Assembly (NCBI RefSeq): GCF_014196345.1
Contig: NZ_JACIDN010000008.1
Span: 124,001-188,000, forward strand
Origin: Methylobacterium brachythecii
GTDB taxonomy: Bacteria > Pseudomonadota > Alphaproteobacteria > Rhizobiales > Beijerinckiaceae
Reading direction: 5' to 3'
Length of the DNA: 64,000 nt
Positions within the stretch are counted from its first letter, which is position 1. The number at the start of each line of letters is the position of its first letter. Under the pieces are notes generated by a model. That model did no database searches, was not told the DNA's origin, and was given only the letters and a program-made list of their open reading frames with translations. The position numbers and the translations under genes are program-made. Shown in pieces: positions 16,409 to 24,408 of the stretch.

Positions 16409-17917
16409 ATGACGGGCGACAAACCCAAGGCGCGGCTGCCCCGCGGCTTCCTCGACCGCAGCGAGAGCGACCTCGCCGCGCAGGGACGGATGCTGGAGAC
16501 GATCAAGCAGGCCTTCGAGCTCTACGGGTTCGAGGCGCTTGAGACGCCGTTCATCGAGTACACCGAGGCGCTCGGAAAGTTCCTGCCCGACCTCGACCGT
16601 CCGAACGAGGGCGTCTTTTCGTTCCAGGACGACGACGAGCAGTGGCTCTCGCTGCGCTACGACCTGACCGCGCCGCTTGCCCGTCACGTCGCCGAACACT
16701 TCGATGCGATCCCGAAGCCCTATCGCAGCTACCGGAACGGCTACGTCTTCCGCAACGAGAAGCCGGGTCCGGGCCGCTTCCGCCAGTTCATGCAGTTCGA
16801 TGCCGACATCGTCGGCGCCGGCAGCGTGGCGGCGGATGCCGAGGTCTGCATGCTGATGGCCGACACCCTCGACCGGCTCGGCCTCGCCGGCCAATACGTG
16901 GTGAAGGTCAACAACCGGAAGGTGCTCGACGGCGTCATGGAGGCCTGCGGGCTCGCGGGCGAAGACAAGGCCGGCCAGCGCCTCACCGTGCTGCGCGCCA
17001 TCGACAAGCTCGACCGGCTTGGCGCCGACGGCGTGCGCCTCCTGCTCGGCGCCGGACGCAAGGACGAGAGCGGCGACTTCACGAAGGGCGCGGGGCTCTC
17101 GGCCGACGCGATCGATCGCATCCTCGCCTACGTCTCCTTCGAAGCCGCGCCGCACCAGGGCGGCGACCGCATGGCCTTCTGGGAGAAGCTGTTCGGCACC
17201 TGGCACGACGTCGTCGGCGAATCCGAGACCGGCCGCGAGGGCATCGCCGAGCTGCACGCCATCATGCGGCTCTGCACGGCCGCCGGATACGGCCATGACC
17301 GCGTCCGGGCCGATCCAAGCGTGGTGCGCGGCCTCGAATACTATACCGGTCCGGTCTACGAGGCCGAGTTGACCTTCCCCGTGCAGAACGAGGATGGCCA
17401 GACGGTGCGCTTCGGCTCGGTCGCGGGCGGCGGGCGCTATGACGGCCTCGTCGGCCGCTTCCGCTCGGAGCCGGTGCCGGCCACCGGCTTCTCGATCGGT
17501 GTCTCCAGGCTGTTTTCGGCGCTGCAGCTCACGAACAGTCCCTTGCTCCAGGGCACCGCCAAGCCCGGCCCCGTCGTCGTGCTTGTCCTCGACCGCGAGA
17601 ACATCGCCGAGTACCAGGCCCACGTTGCGGCGCTCCGCAATGCCGGCATCCGGGCCGAGCTCTATCTCGGGTCATCGGGCATGAAGGCGCAGATGAAATA
17701 CGCCGACCGTCGGCGCTCGCCCGTCGCCCTGATCCAGGGCTCCAACGAGCGCGAAGCCGGGGAGATCCAGATCAAGGACCTGATCGAGGGCGCGAAGGCC
17801 GCCGAGGACATCACCAGCAACGCCGAATGGAAGGCCTCGCGGCCCGCCCAGTTCTCCGTGCCGGTCGCCGAGATGGTCGAGCGCGTCCGCGAGGTGCTGG
17901 CGCGGCATTTCGGATAG
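16409..17917 (+). CDS. hisS: Histidyl-tRNA synthetase
   Basis: Class II aminoacyl-tRNA synthetase (502 residues) that charges tRNA-His. Visible signatures are motif 2 region FRNEKPGPGRFRQFMQFDAD, the histidine-binding loop GLEYYTGPVYE, and motif 3 GGGRYDGLVGRF. The anticodon-binding domain covers the last 100 residues (VVLVLDRENIAEYQAHVAAL). The length fits the long alphaproteobacterial form. The start MTGDKPKARLPRGFLDRS is the normal family start. No hisZ or hisG partner lies nearby, so it appears to stand alone. Confidence 0.97.
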   Translation: MTGDKPKARLPRGFLDRSESDLAAQGRMLETIKQAFELYGFEALETPFIEYTEALGKFLPDLDRPNEGVFSFQDDDEQWLSLRYDLTAPLARHVAEHFDAIPKPYRSYRNGYVFRNEKPGPGRFRQFMQFDADIVGAGSVAADAEVCMLMADTLDRLGLAGQYVVKVNNRKVLDGVMEACGLAGEDKAGQRLTVLRAIDKLDRLGADGVRLLLGAGRKDESGDFTKGAGLSADAIDRILAYVSFEAAPHQGGDRMAFWEKLFGTWHDVVGESETGREGIAELHAIMRLCTAAGYGHDRVRADPSVVRGLEYYTGPVYEAELTFPVQNEDGQTVRFGSVAGGGRYDGLVGRFRSEPVPATGFSIGVSRLFSALQLTNSPLLQGTAKPGPVVVLVLDRENIAEYQAHVAALRNAGIRAELYLGSSGMKAQMKYADRRRSPVALIQGSNEREAGEIQIKDLIEGAKAAEDITSNAEWKASRPAQFSVPVAEMVERVREVLARHFG

Positions 17918-17938
17918 GGCGCGGCCAATTCCCCTCCT

Positions 17939-17978
17939 CCGTCATTCCGGGGCCGCGGAGCGGAAACCGGAATGACGG
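17939..17978. repeat. Palindromic intergenic repeat (CCGTCATTCCGG type)
   Basis: Perfect 12-bp arms CCGTCATTCCGG (17939-17950) and CCGGAATGACGG (17967-17978) flank a GC-rich loop, directly after hisS. The sequence resembles dispersed hairpin repeats common in Hyphomicrobiales genomes. It may also help end hisS transcription. Confidence 0.75.
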
Positions 17979-17985
17979 TGCGTGG

Positions 17986-18004
17986 TTAAGCCGTCGTTTA
18001 CCAT
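17986..18004 (+). promoter_or_regulatory. CtrA-box-like site, one mismatch
   Basis: TTAAGCCGTCGTTTACCAT is TTAA-N7-TTTACCAT, one base off the CtrA consensus and nearly the same as the box at 16131-16149. It lies about 40 bp before the ATG of the secreted-protein gene at 18044. Confidence 0.5.
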
Positions 18005-18043
18005 ACACTCCGACAGTCCTTCCGCGTGTCGCGGGAGAGGACG

Positions 18044-18409
18044 ATGGATCGAGAGCGGTGGGAGGCCGCGTTCCGGGCGCTGGCGCTGCTGTGCCTCGGC
18101 CTCTCGCTCGGCTTCAGCGCGACCGTCTTCGCCGCCGACTACCCCGAGATCATCGACGAGCCGGCAGCGGCTTCGGGCCCCCGCTACTTCCCCCGTGGCG
18201 ACGTCGACACCGCGCTGGTTGCCCCGTTGCCTGCCCGGCGCCGCATCGCCGGCTGCACGCCCTGGCGCGTTCCGGTTCCGACCGATGCCCTGGACGATCC
18301 GAGCTATGTCGGCTCCGCCTTCGGCCTCGGAAAACCGAGCTACTACGGCAACCCGCCGGCTTTGGGCCGTGACGACCCGTTCGGCCGGCCGCTGCGCTAT
18401 TGTCGCTGA
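18044..18409 (+). CDS. Secreted or anchored hypothetical protein
   Basis: A 121-residue protein with an N-terminal hydrophobic helix (LALLCLGLSLGFSATVFA, likely cleaved) and a Pro/Tyr/Gly-rich mature part with two Cys (RRRIAGCTPWRVPVP and LRYCR at the end). The ATG has GGGAGAGG just upstream; a GTG at 18026 is less likely. A CtrA-like box lies upstream. I do not recognise the family. Confidence 0.6.
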   Translation: MDRERWEAAFRALALLCLGLSLGFSATVFAADYPEIIDEPAAASGPRYFPRGDVDTALVAPLPARRRIAGCTPWRVPVPTDALDDPSYVGSAFGLGKPSYYGNPPALGRDDPFGRPLRYCR

Positions 18410-18438
18410 GCCTTCGCCGTCTTTGCGAGAGCAGCGGC

Positions 18439-18991
18439 TCAGTCCTCGCCCAGCACGAACGGAAAGGCCGCTTCCACCACATAGGGGCCGCCGCCGCGCG
18501 AGGCCCGCGCGGAAAACAGCGCGACCCGCATTGCGGTGAAGCCGAACCGGGAGAAGATGCCGGTCTGGGACATGTAATGCGCGACGGATTCCGCGCCGAT
18601 TCCGCGGCCGAGCCGGGCCAGCGTGACGTGTGGCGTGAATTTTCGCGGTTCGGGCTCCAGCCGCGCATGACGGGCGATCCGCTCGTGCTCGGCATGGAGA
18701 TCGTCGAGTTCGGCACTCGCCGCGACGGCGGCATAGACGGCACGCGGCTTGTCGCCACCGAAAGTGGCCAGCGCGTCGAGCACGATCTCGATCGGCGCAC
18801 GCGGCCGTGCCTCCTCCAGCATCGCGTGCACCTCGTTCGCCGTCGCGATGTCGACGTCGCCGAGAAAGCGCAGGGTGATGTGGAGGTCGCCATCATCGAC
18901 CCCAGCGCGCACCGGGCAGGCCGCCGCCGTAAGAGCCGAGGTGCTCCGCCACTTCGGCCGGAATCTCCAACCCCGTGAACAGGCGCGGCAT
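18439..18991 (-). pseudogene. thpR: RNA 2',3'-cyclic phosphodiesterase ThpR, frameshifted
   Basis: 2H phosphoesterase family enzyme with both catalytic motifs, HITLRFLG and HVTLARLG. The family N-terminus (MPRLFTGLEIPAEVAEHLGS ... GARW) is present but in another frame. It starts at the ATG ending at 18991 and reads into TGA just after GARW. Removing one base from the C run at 18900-18903 restores GARW-VDDGDLHITLRFLG. The intact frame downstream could start only from a GTG at 18912 and would lack the first strand. The ATG follows the tesA stop directly (TGAATG), which confirms the true start and an operon with tesA. Whether this is a real mutation or a sequencing error cannot be told here. Confidence 0.8.
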
Positions 18992-19741
18992 TCAGCGCCC
19001 GCCGCCCTGAAGCCGTCCGAGGAAAGTCTCCGCCGATGGCAGGATCTCCTCGACGATCCGCTGGACGCCCTTGGGGTTGGGATGCAGCTTGTCGGCGAGG
19101 TTGAAAGCAGGGTCCCCCGCGATGCCCGTCAGGAAGAACGGGTAGAGCACCAAGCCGTATTGCTTGGCGAGATCGGGATAGATCGCATCGAACTTGGCGA
19201 TGTAGTCCGGCCCGAGATTGGTCGAGGCGCGCATCCCGGCGAGCAGCACGGGGATGCCACGCGCCTTCAGGCGCGAAACGATCGAGTCGAGCGCCTTGCG
19301 CGTCACGGCCGGATCGGTCCCGCGTAGCATGTCATTGGCGCCGAGTTCGAGGATGACCCCATCGGTCCCGTCCGGCACCGACCAGTCGAGCCGGTCGAGG
19401 CCGCCGGTCGAGGTGTCGCCCGAGACGCCGGCATTGCTGATCGCGACGTCGTGCCCTTTGGCCTTGAGCGCCTTCTCGAGTACGGCCGGAAAGGCGGCGT
19501 CGGCCGGCAGCATGTAGCCGGCGGTCAGGCTGTCCCCGAAGGCAACGAGCTTGAGAGGCGTGGCGGCACGGGGCGCGCTCATGGGCGCGGCCAAGGTGAC
19601 TGCGGCAAAGAGGAGCACGAGCGTGGCCATGCGTGAGGCCCGCCGCCACCCCACATGCCGACCGCGACGAAGCCACGAGGCCTCGCGCGCGAATCCGATG
19701 CGTGACACAAGGCGCGCGACGATTCCCGCTTCAACCCGCAC
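18992..19741 (-). CDS. tesA: Arylesterase/thioesterase TesA (SGNH hydrolase)
   Basis: Exported GDSL/SGNH hydrolase of 249 residues acting on ester or thioester substrates in the periplasm. Block I is AFGDSLTAGY (nucleophile Ser), block III GANDMLRG, and block V DKLHPNPKG holds the catalytic Asp and His. The GTG start at 19741 has GGAAGG 9 bp upstream but puts 37 Arg-rich residues before the hydrophobic signal (MATLVLLFAAVTLAA), so the ATG at 19630 is an alternative. It is divergent from ybbA/ybbP, the same neighbourhood as in E. coli, and is followed without a gap by thpR. Confidence 0.9.
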   Translation of the reverse strand: MRVEAGIVARLVSRIGFAREASWLRRGRHVGWRRASRMATLVLLFAAVTLAAPMSAPRAATPLKLVAFGDSLTAGYMLPADAAFPAVLEKALKAKGHDVAISNAGVSGDTSTGGLDRLDWSVPDGTDGVILELGANDMLRGTDPAVTRKALDSIVSRLKARGIPVLLAGMRASTNLGPDYIAKFDAIYPDLAKQYGLVLYPFFLTGIAGDPAFNLADKLHPNPKGVQRIVEEILPSAETFLGRLQGGGR

Positions 19742-19801
19742 TGGACCAGTCCTTCCGCCGATGACACTTCATCCATCCGCGCACAGATCGGTCGCCCAGT
19801 C

Positions 19802-20485
19802 GTGAGCGACAAGGCCGTCTCCCTTTCCGAAATCGATCTCAGCCTCGGCCGCGGCCCATCGCGGGTCCATGTGCTGCGCGGCATCTCCCTCGACGTCGAG
19901 AAGGGCGAGGCCGTCGGCCTCGTCGGACCGTCGGGCTCCGGCAAGTCGACGCTGCTCATGGTGATGGCCGGTCTGGAGCGGCCGGATTCCGGGCGGATCA
20001 CCGTGGCCGGCACCGATCTGGGGAGACTCGACGAGGACGCGCTCGCCCGGTTCCGTGGCCGCAGCATCGGTATCGTCTTCCAGGCCTTCCATCTGGTGCC
20101 GACGATGACGGCGCTGGAGAACGTGGCGCTGCCGCTCGAACTCGCCGATGCGCCGGATGCCCAGGCCCGCGCCGCGGCGGAACTGGAAGCCGTCGGGCTC
20201 GGGCATCGGCTCAACCACTACCCGGCCCAGCTCTCGGGCGGCGAGCAGCAGCGTGTCGCCGTCGCTCGCGCCCTGGCGCCGAACCCGGCGATCCTCGTCG
20301 CCGACGAGCCGACCGGCAATCTCGACGAAGCGACCGGCCGCGGCATCGTCGACCTGCTGTTCCGGCTGAAGCGCGAGCGCGGCGCGACACTGGTGCTCGT
20401 CACGCACGACCCCGGCCTCGCGCAGCTCTGCGACCGCACGGTGCGGCTGCGCGCCGGCCTCGTCGAGGAGCCGGTGGCGGCGTGA
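19802..20485 (+). CDS. ybbA: ABC transporter ATP-binding protein, YbbA/LolD type
   Basis: ATPase subunit (227 residues) of a MacB/LolD-like ABC system. Walker A is GPSGSGKST, the Q-loop lies in FQAFHLVPTM, the signature is LSGGEQQRVAVARAL, Walker B is ILVADEPTGNLDE, and the H-loop is VTHD. The GTG start is the usual family position. The permease follows after a palindromic repeat. With divergent tesA this matches the conserved tesA-ybbA-ybbP layout; the exported or extracted substrate is not known. Confidence 0.92.
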   Translation: MSDKAVSLSEIDLSLGRGPSRVHVLRGISLDVEKGEAVGLVGPSGSGKSTLLMVMAGLERPDSGRITVAGTDLGRLDEDALARFRGRSIGIVFQAFHLVPTMTALENVALPLELADAPDAQARAAAELEAVGLGHRLNHYPAQLSGGEQQRVAVARALAPNPAILVADEPTGNLDEATGRGIVDLLFRLKRERGATLVLVTHDPGLAQLCDRTVRLRAGLVEEPVAA

Positions 20486-20525
20486 GCGCGACTCTGTCAC
20501 CCACCGATGCCTCTCCCAAAATTCC

Positions 20526-20634
20526 ACCTCATCCTGAGGTGCGAAGCGAAGCGAAGCCTCGAAGGAGGGTTCCAGATGCCTCCCGATCCCTGGAGCCCTT
20601 CGTCGAGGCTGCTTCGCAGCGCCTCAGGACGAGG
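20526..20634. repeat. Large palindromic repeat of the CCTCATCCTGAGG type
   Basis: Left arm begins ACCTCATCCTGAGGT (20526-20540) and includes AAGCCTCGAAGGAGGG. The right arm is its imperfect inverse (CCCTTCGTCGAGGCTGCTTC ... GCCTCAGGACGAGG), ending at 20634. This is a widespread Rhizobiales intergenic element. It separates the ATPase from its permease and creates a false N-terminal extension of the permease frame. Confidence 0.8.
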
Positions 20635-20680
20635 GGGATGGGTGGGATCGCGCGGCGTGGCATGGTGGAGCGCTGAGCCC

Positions 20681-23260
20681 GTGCACGGCACACTCCCATC
20701 CTCTCTTCCGGGCCGTCGCCGCGGCTTCGGCCTGCCTCTGACGGTGCGCCTCGCCCTGCGTGAACTGCGCGGCGGTCTGTCGGGCTTCGTCGTGTTCATC
20801 GCCTGCATCGCCATCGGTGTCGCCGCGATCGCGGGCGTCACCTCGATCTCGCGCTCGCTCGGCGACGGGCTCGGCCGCGAGGGCCGGCGCATCCTCGGCG
20901 GTGACCTGACCTACAGCCTGATCAACCGCGAGGCGACGCCGGCGGAAACCGCGATCCTCGCCGAGCACGGTCGGCTTTCGGTCATCGCGCGGCTGCGGGC
21001 GATGGCGGTCGCCGCGGATGGCGGCGCGACGCTCGTCGAATTGAAGGCCGTCGACGGGACTTACCCGGCAGTGGGTCATTTCGCGACGGACCCGCAGGCG
21101 CCGGCAGCCGATCTGCTCGCGACGAAGGACGGTGCGTTCGGTGCCGTGGCCGATCCGGCCCTGCTGATCCGCCTCGGCCTCAAGGTGGGCGACCGTCTCA
21201 CGGTTGCGGGAAAGCCACTGGTGATCCGGGCCTCGCTGGTCAGTGAACCCGACCTCATTTCGGCCGGGATCGGCTTCGGCCCACGCCTGATCGTCTCGAT
21301 GGAGGCCTTGCGCGCCACGGGCCTGGGCGAGCTGGGCAGCCTCAACCGCTGGATCTACCGGCTCCAGCTCCCCGGCTCCTCCGACGCCGACCTCGAGACC
21401 GCAAGCCACGCCATCGGCAAGGCGCTGCCGGATGCCGGCTGGGAAACCCGCTCGCGTCTCAATGCCGATCCGCGCTTCGCCAAGAGCGTCGAGCGCTTCA
21501 CGCAATTCCTGACGCTGGTCGGGCTGACGGCGCTGATCGTCGGCGGCGTCGGTGTGGCGAACGCCGTGAACGCCTTCGTCGAGCGCAAGCGCGGTTCGAT
21601 CGCAACGCTGAAGAGCGTCGGCGCGCCGGGATCGCAGGTGGTGGTGCTTTACCTGACGCAGGTGATGATGATCGCCGGTTTCAGCATCGCGATCGGGCTG
21701 ACCGTCGGCGGCGCCCTGCCCTTCCTGATCGATGCGGTGTTCCACGAGCAGCTCCCGCTTCCGCTCGAGCCGACGCTCGCACCGGGCGAACTCGCACTCG
21801 CGGCCGCCTACGGCCTGCTCACGGCGCTCGCCTTCGCGATCCTGCCGCTCGGGCGAGCCCACGACATCCCGGTCTCCGGGCTGTTTCGCGATACGGTCGA
21901 CCCGTCGGCCCAGCGGACGCGGCTGCGCTACAAGGCCATCCTCGTCCTGACGCTGCTGGCGCTCGCCGGGCTCGCCCTAGCGACGGCCTTCGACCGGCGC
22001 GTGGCGCTGATCTTCATGGCGGCCGCGGCCGTGTCGTTCGGGTTGCTGCGCCTCGTCGCATCCGGGCTGATGGCGGCCGCGCGCCGACTGCCGCATCCGC
22101 GCGCGGCAGCCCCCCGCATGGCGCTGGCGAACCTCCACCGCCCCGGCGCGCTGACGCCGGCCTTCACGCTGTCCTTGGGCCTCGGGGTGACGCTGCTCGT
22201 GACGCTCAGCGTGATCGACGCGAACATCACCCAGGCGCTCACCCGCTCGCTGCCGGCGAAGGCGCCGAACCTGTTCTTCCTCGACATCCCCTCACGCGAG
22301 TCCGACGCCTTCACCACCTTCCTCGGCGGCAAGGCGCCGACAGCCAAGCTCGAACGGGTGCCGATGCTGCGCGGGCGGATCATCGCCCTCGACGGCGTCC
22401 CCGTCGAGGCGATCAAGCCGCCGGAGGAAGCGGCCTGGGTGCTCGACGGCGACCGCGGCATCACCACCGCGGACGCCGTCCCGGACGGATCGACGCTCAC
22501 CGAGGGCAAGTGGTGGACCGAGGAGGAGGGCCGCATGCCGAAACTCTCCTTCGAGGCCGATCTCGGCAAGGCGCTCGGCCTGCACATCGGCAGCACCGTG
22601 ACCGTCAACGTCCTCGGTCGGACCCTCACCACGAGCATCGCGAATTTCCGCAAGGTCGAGTGGCGCTCGCTCGGCATCAATTTCGTGATGGTGTTCTCGC
22701 CCGGCACCTTCCGCGGGGCGCCGCATTCGGACCTCGCCACGCTGACCCTGCCGAACGGCGTCGATCCGGCCGCCGAGGCTGCGATCCTGCGCGACGTGGC
22801 CAAGGCCTTCCCGTCGGTGACGAGCGTCCGGGTGAAGGATGCGCTGGAGACCGTCGACAATCTCGTCCGCAAGCTCACCCTGGCGATCCGGGGCGCGAGC
22901 GCGGTGGCCGTGGTCGCAAGCCTGCTGGTCCTGGCCGGTGCCGTCGCGGCAGGGCACCGGGCACGGCTCTACGATGCCGTGGTGTTGAAGGTGCTCGGCG
23001 CGACGCGGCGCCGACTGATGCTGGCCTACGGCCTGGAATACGGCGCCCTCGGTCTCGCCGCGGCCCTGTTCGGGCTTCTCGCCGGCACGCTGGCGGGCTG
23101 GGCGATCGTCACCCGGGTGATGCGGCTCGACTTCGCCCTCGATCTCGGAGGAGCCTCGCTGGCCGCAGGAGGCGCGGTCGTACTGGCGTTGCTGATAGGG
23201 CTCGGAGGCACCTGGCGCATCCTCGGCCAGAAACCGGCTCCCTACCTGCGTCAGGTTTGA
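20681..23260 (+). CDS. ybbP: ABC transporter permease, YbbP/FtsX family
   Basis: Inner-membrane permease (about 859 residues) with two FtsX domains. TM1 is near residues 40-60 (SGFVVFIACIAIGVAAIAGV), followed by a periplasmic domain of about 200 residues. TM helices lie around the first FtsX domain (LVGLTALIVGGVGVANAVNA), then a central pair, a second periplasmic domain, and four terminal helices. The open frame extends back through the palindromic repeat, so I place the start at the GTG at 20681, after the repeat. It pairs with the YbbA-type ATPase. Confidence 0.88.
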   Translation: MHGTLPSSLPGRRRGFGLPLTVRLALRELRGGLSGFVVFIACIAIGVAAIAGVTSISRSLGDGLGREGRRILGGDLTYSLINREATPAETAILAEHGRLSVIARLRAMAVAADGGATLVELKAVDGTYPAVGHFATDPQAPAADLLATKDGAFGAVADPALLIRLGLKVGDRLTVAGKPLVIRASLVSEPDLISAGIGFGPRLIVSMEALRATGLGELGSLNRWIYRLQLPGSSDADLETASHAIGKALPDAGWETRSRLNADPRFAKSVERFTQFLTLVGLTALIVGGVGVANAVNAFVERKRGSIATLKSVGAPGSQVVVLYLTQVMMIAGFSIAIGLTVGGALPFLIDAVFHEQLPLPLEPTLAPGELALAAAYGLLTALAFAILPLGRAHDIPVSGLFRDTVDPSAQRTRLRYKAILVLTLLALAGLALATAFDRRVALIFMAAAAVSFGLLRLVASGLMAAARRLPHPRAAAPRMALANLHRPGALTPAFTLSLGLGVTLLVTLSVIDANITQALTRSLPAKAPNLFFLDIPSRESDAFTTFLGGKAPTAKLERVPMLRGRIIALDGVPVEAIKPPEEAAWVLDGDRGITTADAVPDGSTLTEGKWWTEEEGRMPKLSFEADLGKALGLHIGSTVTVNVLGRTLTTSIANFRKVEWRSLGINFVMVFSPGTFRGAPHSDLATLTLPNGVDPAAEAAILRDVAKAFPSVTSVRVKDALETVDNLVRKLTLAIRGASAVAVVASLLVLAGAVAAGHRARLYDAVVLKVLGATRRRLMLAYGLEYGALGLAAALFGLLAGTLAGWAIVTRVMRLDFALDLGGASLAAGGAVVLALLIGLGGTWRILGQKPAPYLRQV

Positions 23261-23298
23261 GGGCTCGGACCAACGCAGATCACGGCGACAACTTGATC

Positions 23299-23321
23299 AA
23301 CTTCGGCACTGACGAAGTTTT
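23299..23321 (+). terminator. Probable terminator after ybbP
   Basis: Perfect 7-bp arms AACTTCG (23299-23305) and CGAAGTT (23313-23319) with a 7-nt loop are followed by TT, AATCCCG and TTTT. The hairpin is modest but sits 40 bp after the permease stop. Confidence 0.45.
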
Positions 23322-23509
23322 AATCCCGTTTTCAGGGATGAAATCGATGCATGAACCGTAACTCGATTTCGTACCGGCAAGCTCGACGGGGCTCTTGTTT
23401 ATGACGCGCCGACCGAACATATTTCGGCATGAGGCGCCGTCCGCGGCCGCCGAAGGTATCGCGTGAGCCTACTCAACCCACGCTGAGAGAGCTTCCGAGG
23501 GAAACTTTC

Positions 23510-24286
23510 ATGGCATTCGAAAACAGTCCGTTCCGACAGACCGCACAGCCTCAGGGCTACGCGGCTCCTCAGGTCGAGGTCGACCAGGGCCTGCGATCCT
23601 TCATGCTCGGCGTCTACAACAACATGGTCGTCGGCCTCGGGATCTCCGGTCTCGTCGCCCTCGGCATCAACATGGCCGTGACCTCGGGTACGGCTGTGCT
23701 GAACTATAAGGGCGTGCCGCTGAACCAGCTCGGCGTGGCCCTGTACATGGGTTGGTTCAAGTGGGTTCTGATGTTCGCCCCGCTGGCCTTCATCTTCGTC
23801 TTCTCCTTCCGGATGGACCGGATGTCGGCCGCGTCGGCGCGATCGATGTTCTGGGCCTTCGCTGCGGTGATGGGCGCCTCGATGTCGGTGCTGCTGATCG
23901 CGTTCACCGGCGCCAGCGTCGTACGGGTGTTCTTCATCACCTCGGCGACCTTCGGCGGACTCAGCCTCTACGGCTACACGACCAAACGTAGCCTGTCGGG
24001 TATGGGCTCGTTCCTGATCATGGGCCTGATCGGCATCATCATCGCCTCGCTGGTGAACCTGTTCCTGGCCTCTTCGGCCCTGCAGTTCGCCATCTCGGTG
24101 CTCGGCGTGCTGATCTTCGCCGGCCTCACTGCCTACGATACGCAGAAGCTGAAGGAGATGTATCTCTACAGCGGCTTCGACGGCGAGGCAGCCGCCAAGA
24201 TGTCCATCAACGGCGCGCTGACGCTGTACCTGGACTTCATCAACATGTTCCAGTTCCTGCTTCAGCTCTTCGGCGATCGCCGCTGA
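23510..24286 (+). CDS. Bax inhibitor-1 / YccA family membrane protein
   Basis: A 258-residue inner-membrane protein with seven hydrophobic helices, for example NMVVGLGISGLVALGINMAV and LIMGLIGIIIASLVNLFLAS. It ends with the family pattern GLTAYDTQKLKEMY and LYLDFINMFQFLLQLFG. Family members act as pH-sensitive calcium leak channels or FtsH modulators. The ATG has GAGG upstream. It is a single gene with its own terminator. Confidence 0.93.
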   Translation: MAFENSPFRQTAQPQGYAAPQVEVDQGLRSFMLGVYNNMVVGLGISGLVALGINMAVTSGTAVLNYKGVPLNQLGVALYMGWFKWVLMFAPLAFIFVFSFRMDRMSAASARSMFWAFAAVMGASMSVLLIAFTGASVVRVFFITSATFGGLSLYGYTTKRSLSGMGSFLIMGLIGIIIASLVNLFLASSALQFAISVLGVLIFAGLTAYDTQKLKEMYLYSGFDGEAAAKMSINGALTLYLDFINMFQFLLQLFGDRR

Positions 24287-24311
24287 GCGAACGGAACGGA
24301 CCAGACGAAAG

Positions 24312-24346
24312 AGGCCCCGACAGCGATGCCGGGGCCTTCTTCGTTT
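24312..24346 (+). terminator. Rho-independent terminator
   Basis: Stem AGGCCCCG (24312-24319) pairs with CGGGGCCT (24330-24337), followed by TCTTCGTTT. It ends the Bax-inhibitor-1 gene. Confidence 0.8.
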
Positions 24347-24364
24347 GTGGGATCGGCTTGTCCG

Positions 24365-24396
24365 CCGTCATTGCGAGCGCAGGGAAGCAATGACGG
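24365..24396. repeat. 32-bp palindromic repeat, copy 1
   Basis: Arms CCGTCATTGC and GCAATGACGG enclose GAGCGCAGGGAA. The same 32-bp element with one mismatch occurs at 38020-38051. Confidence 0.8.
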
Positions 24397-24408
24397 AACT
24401 CGCTCACC

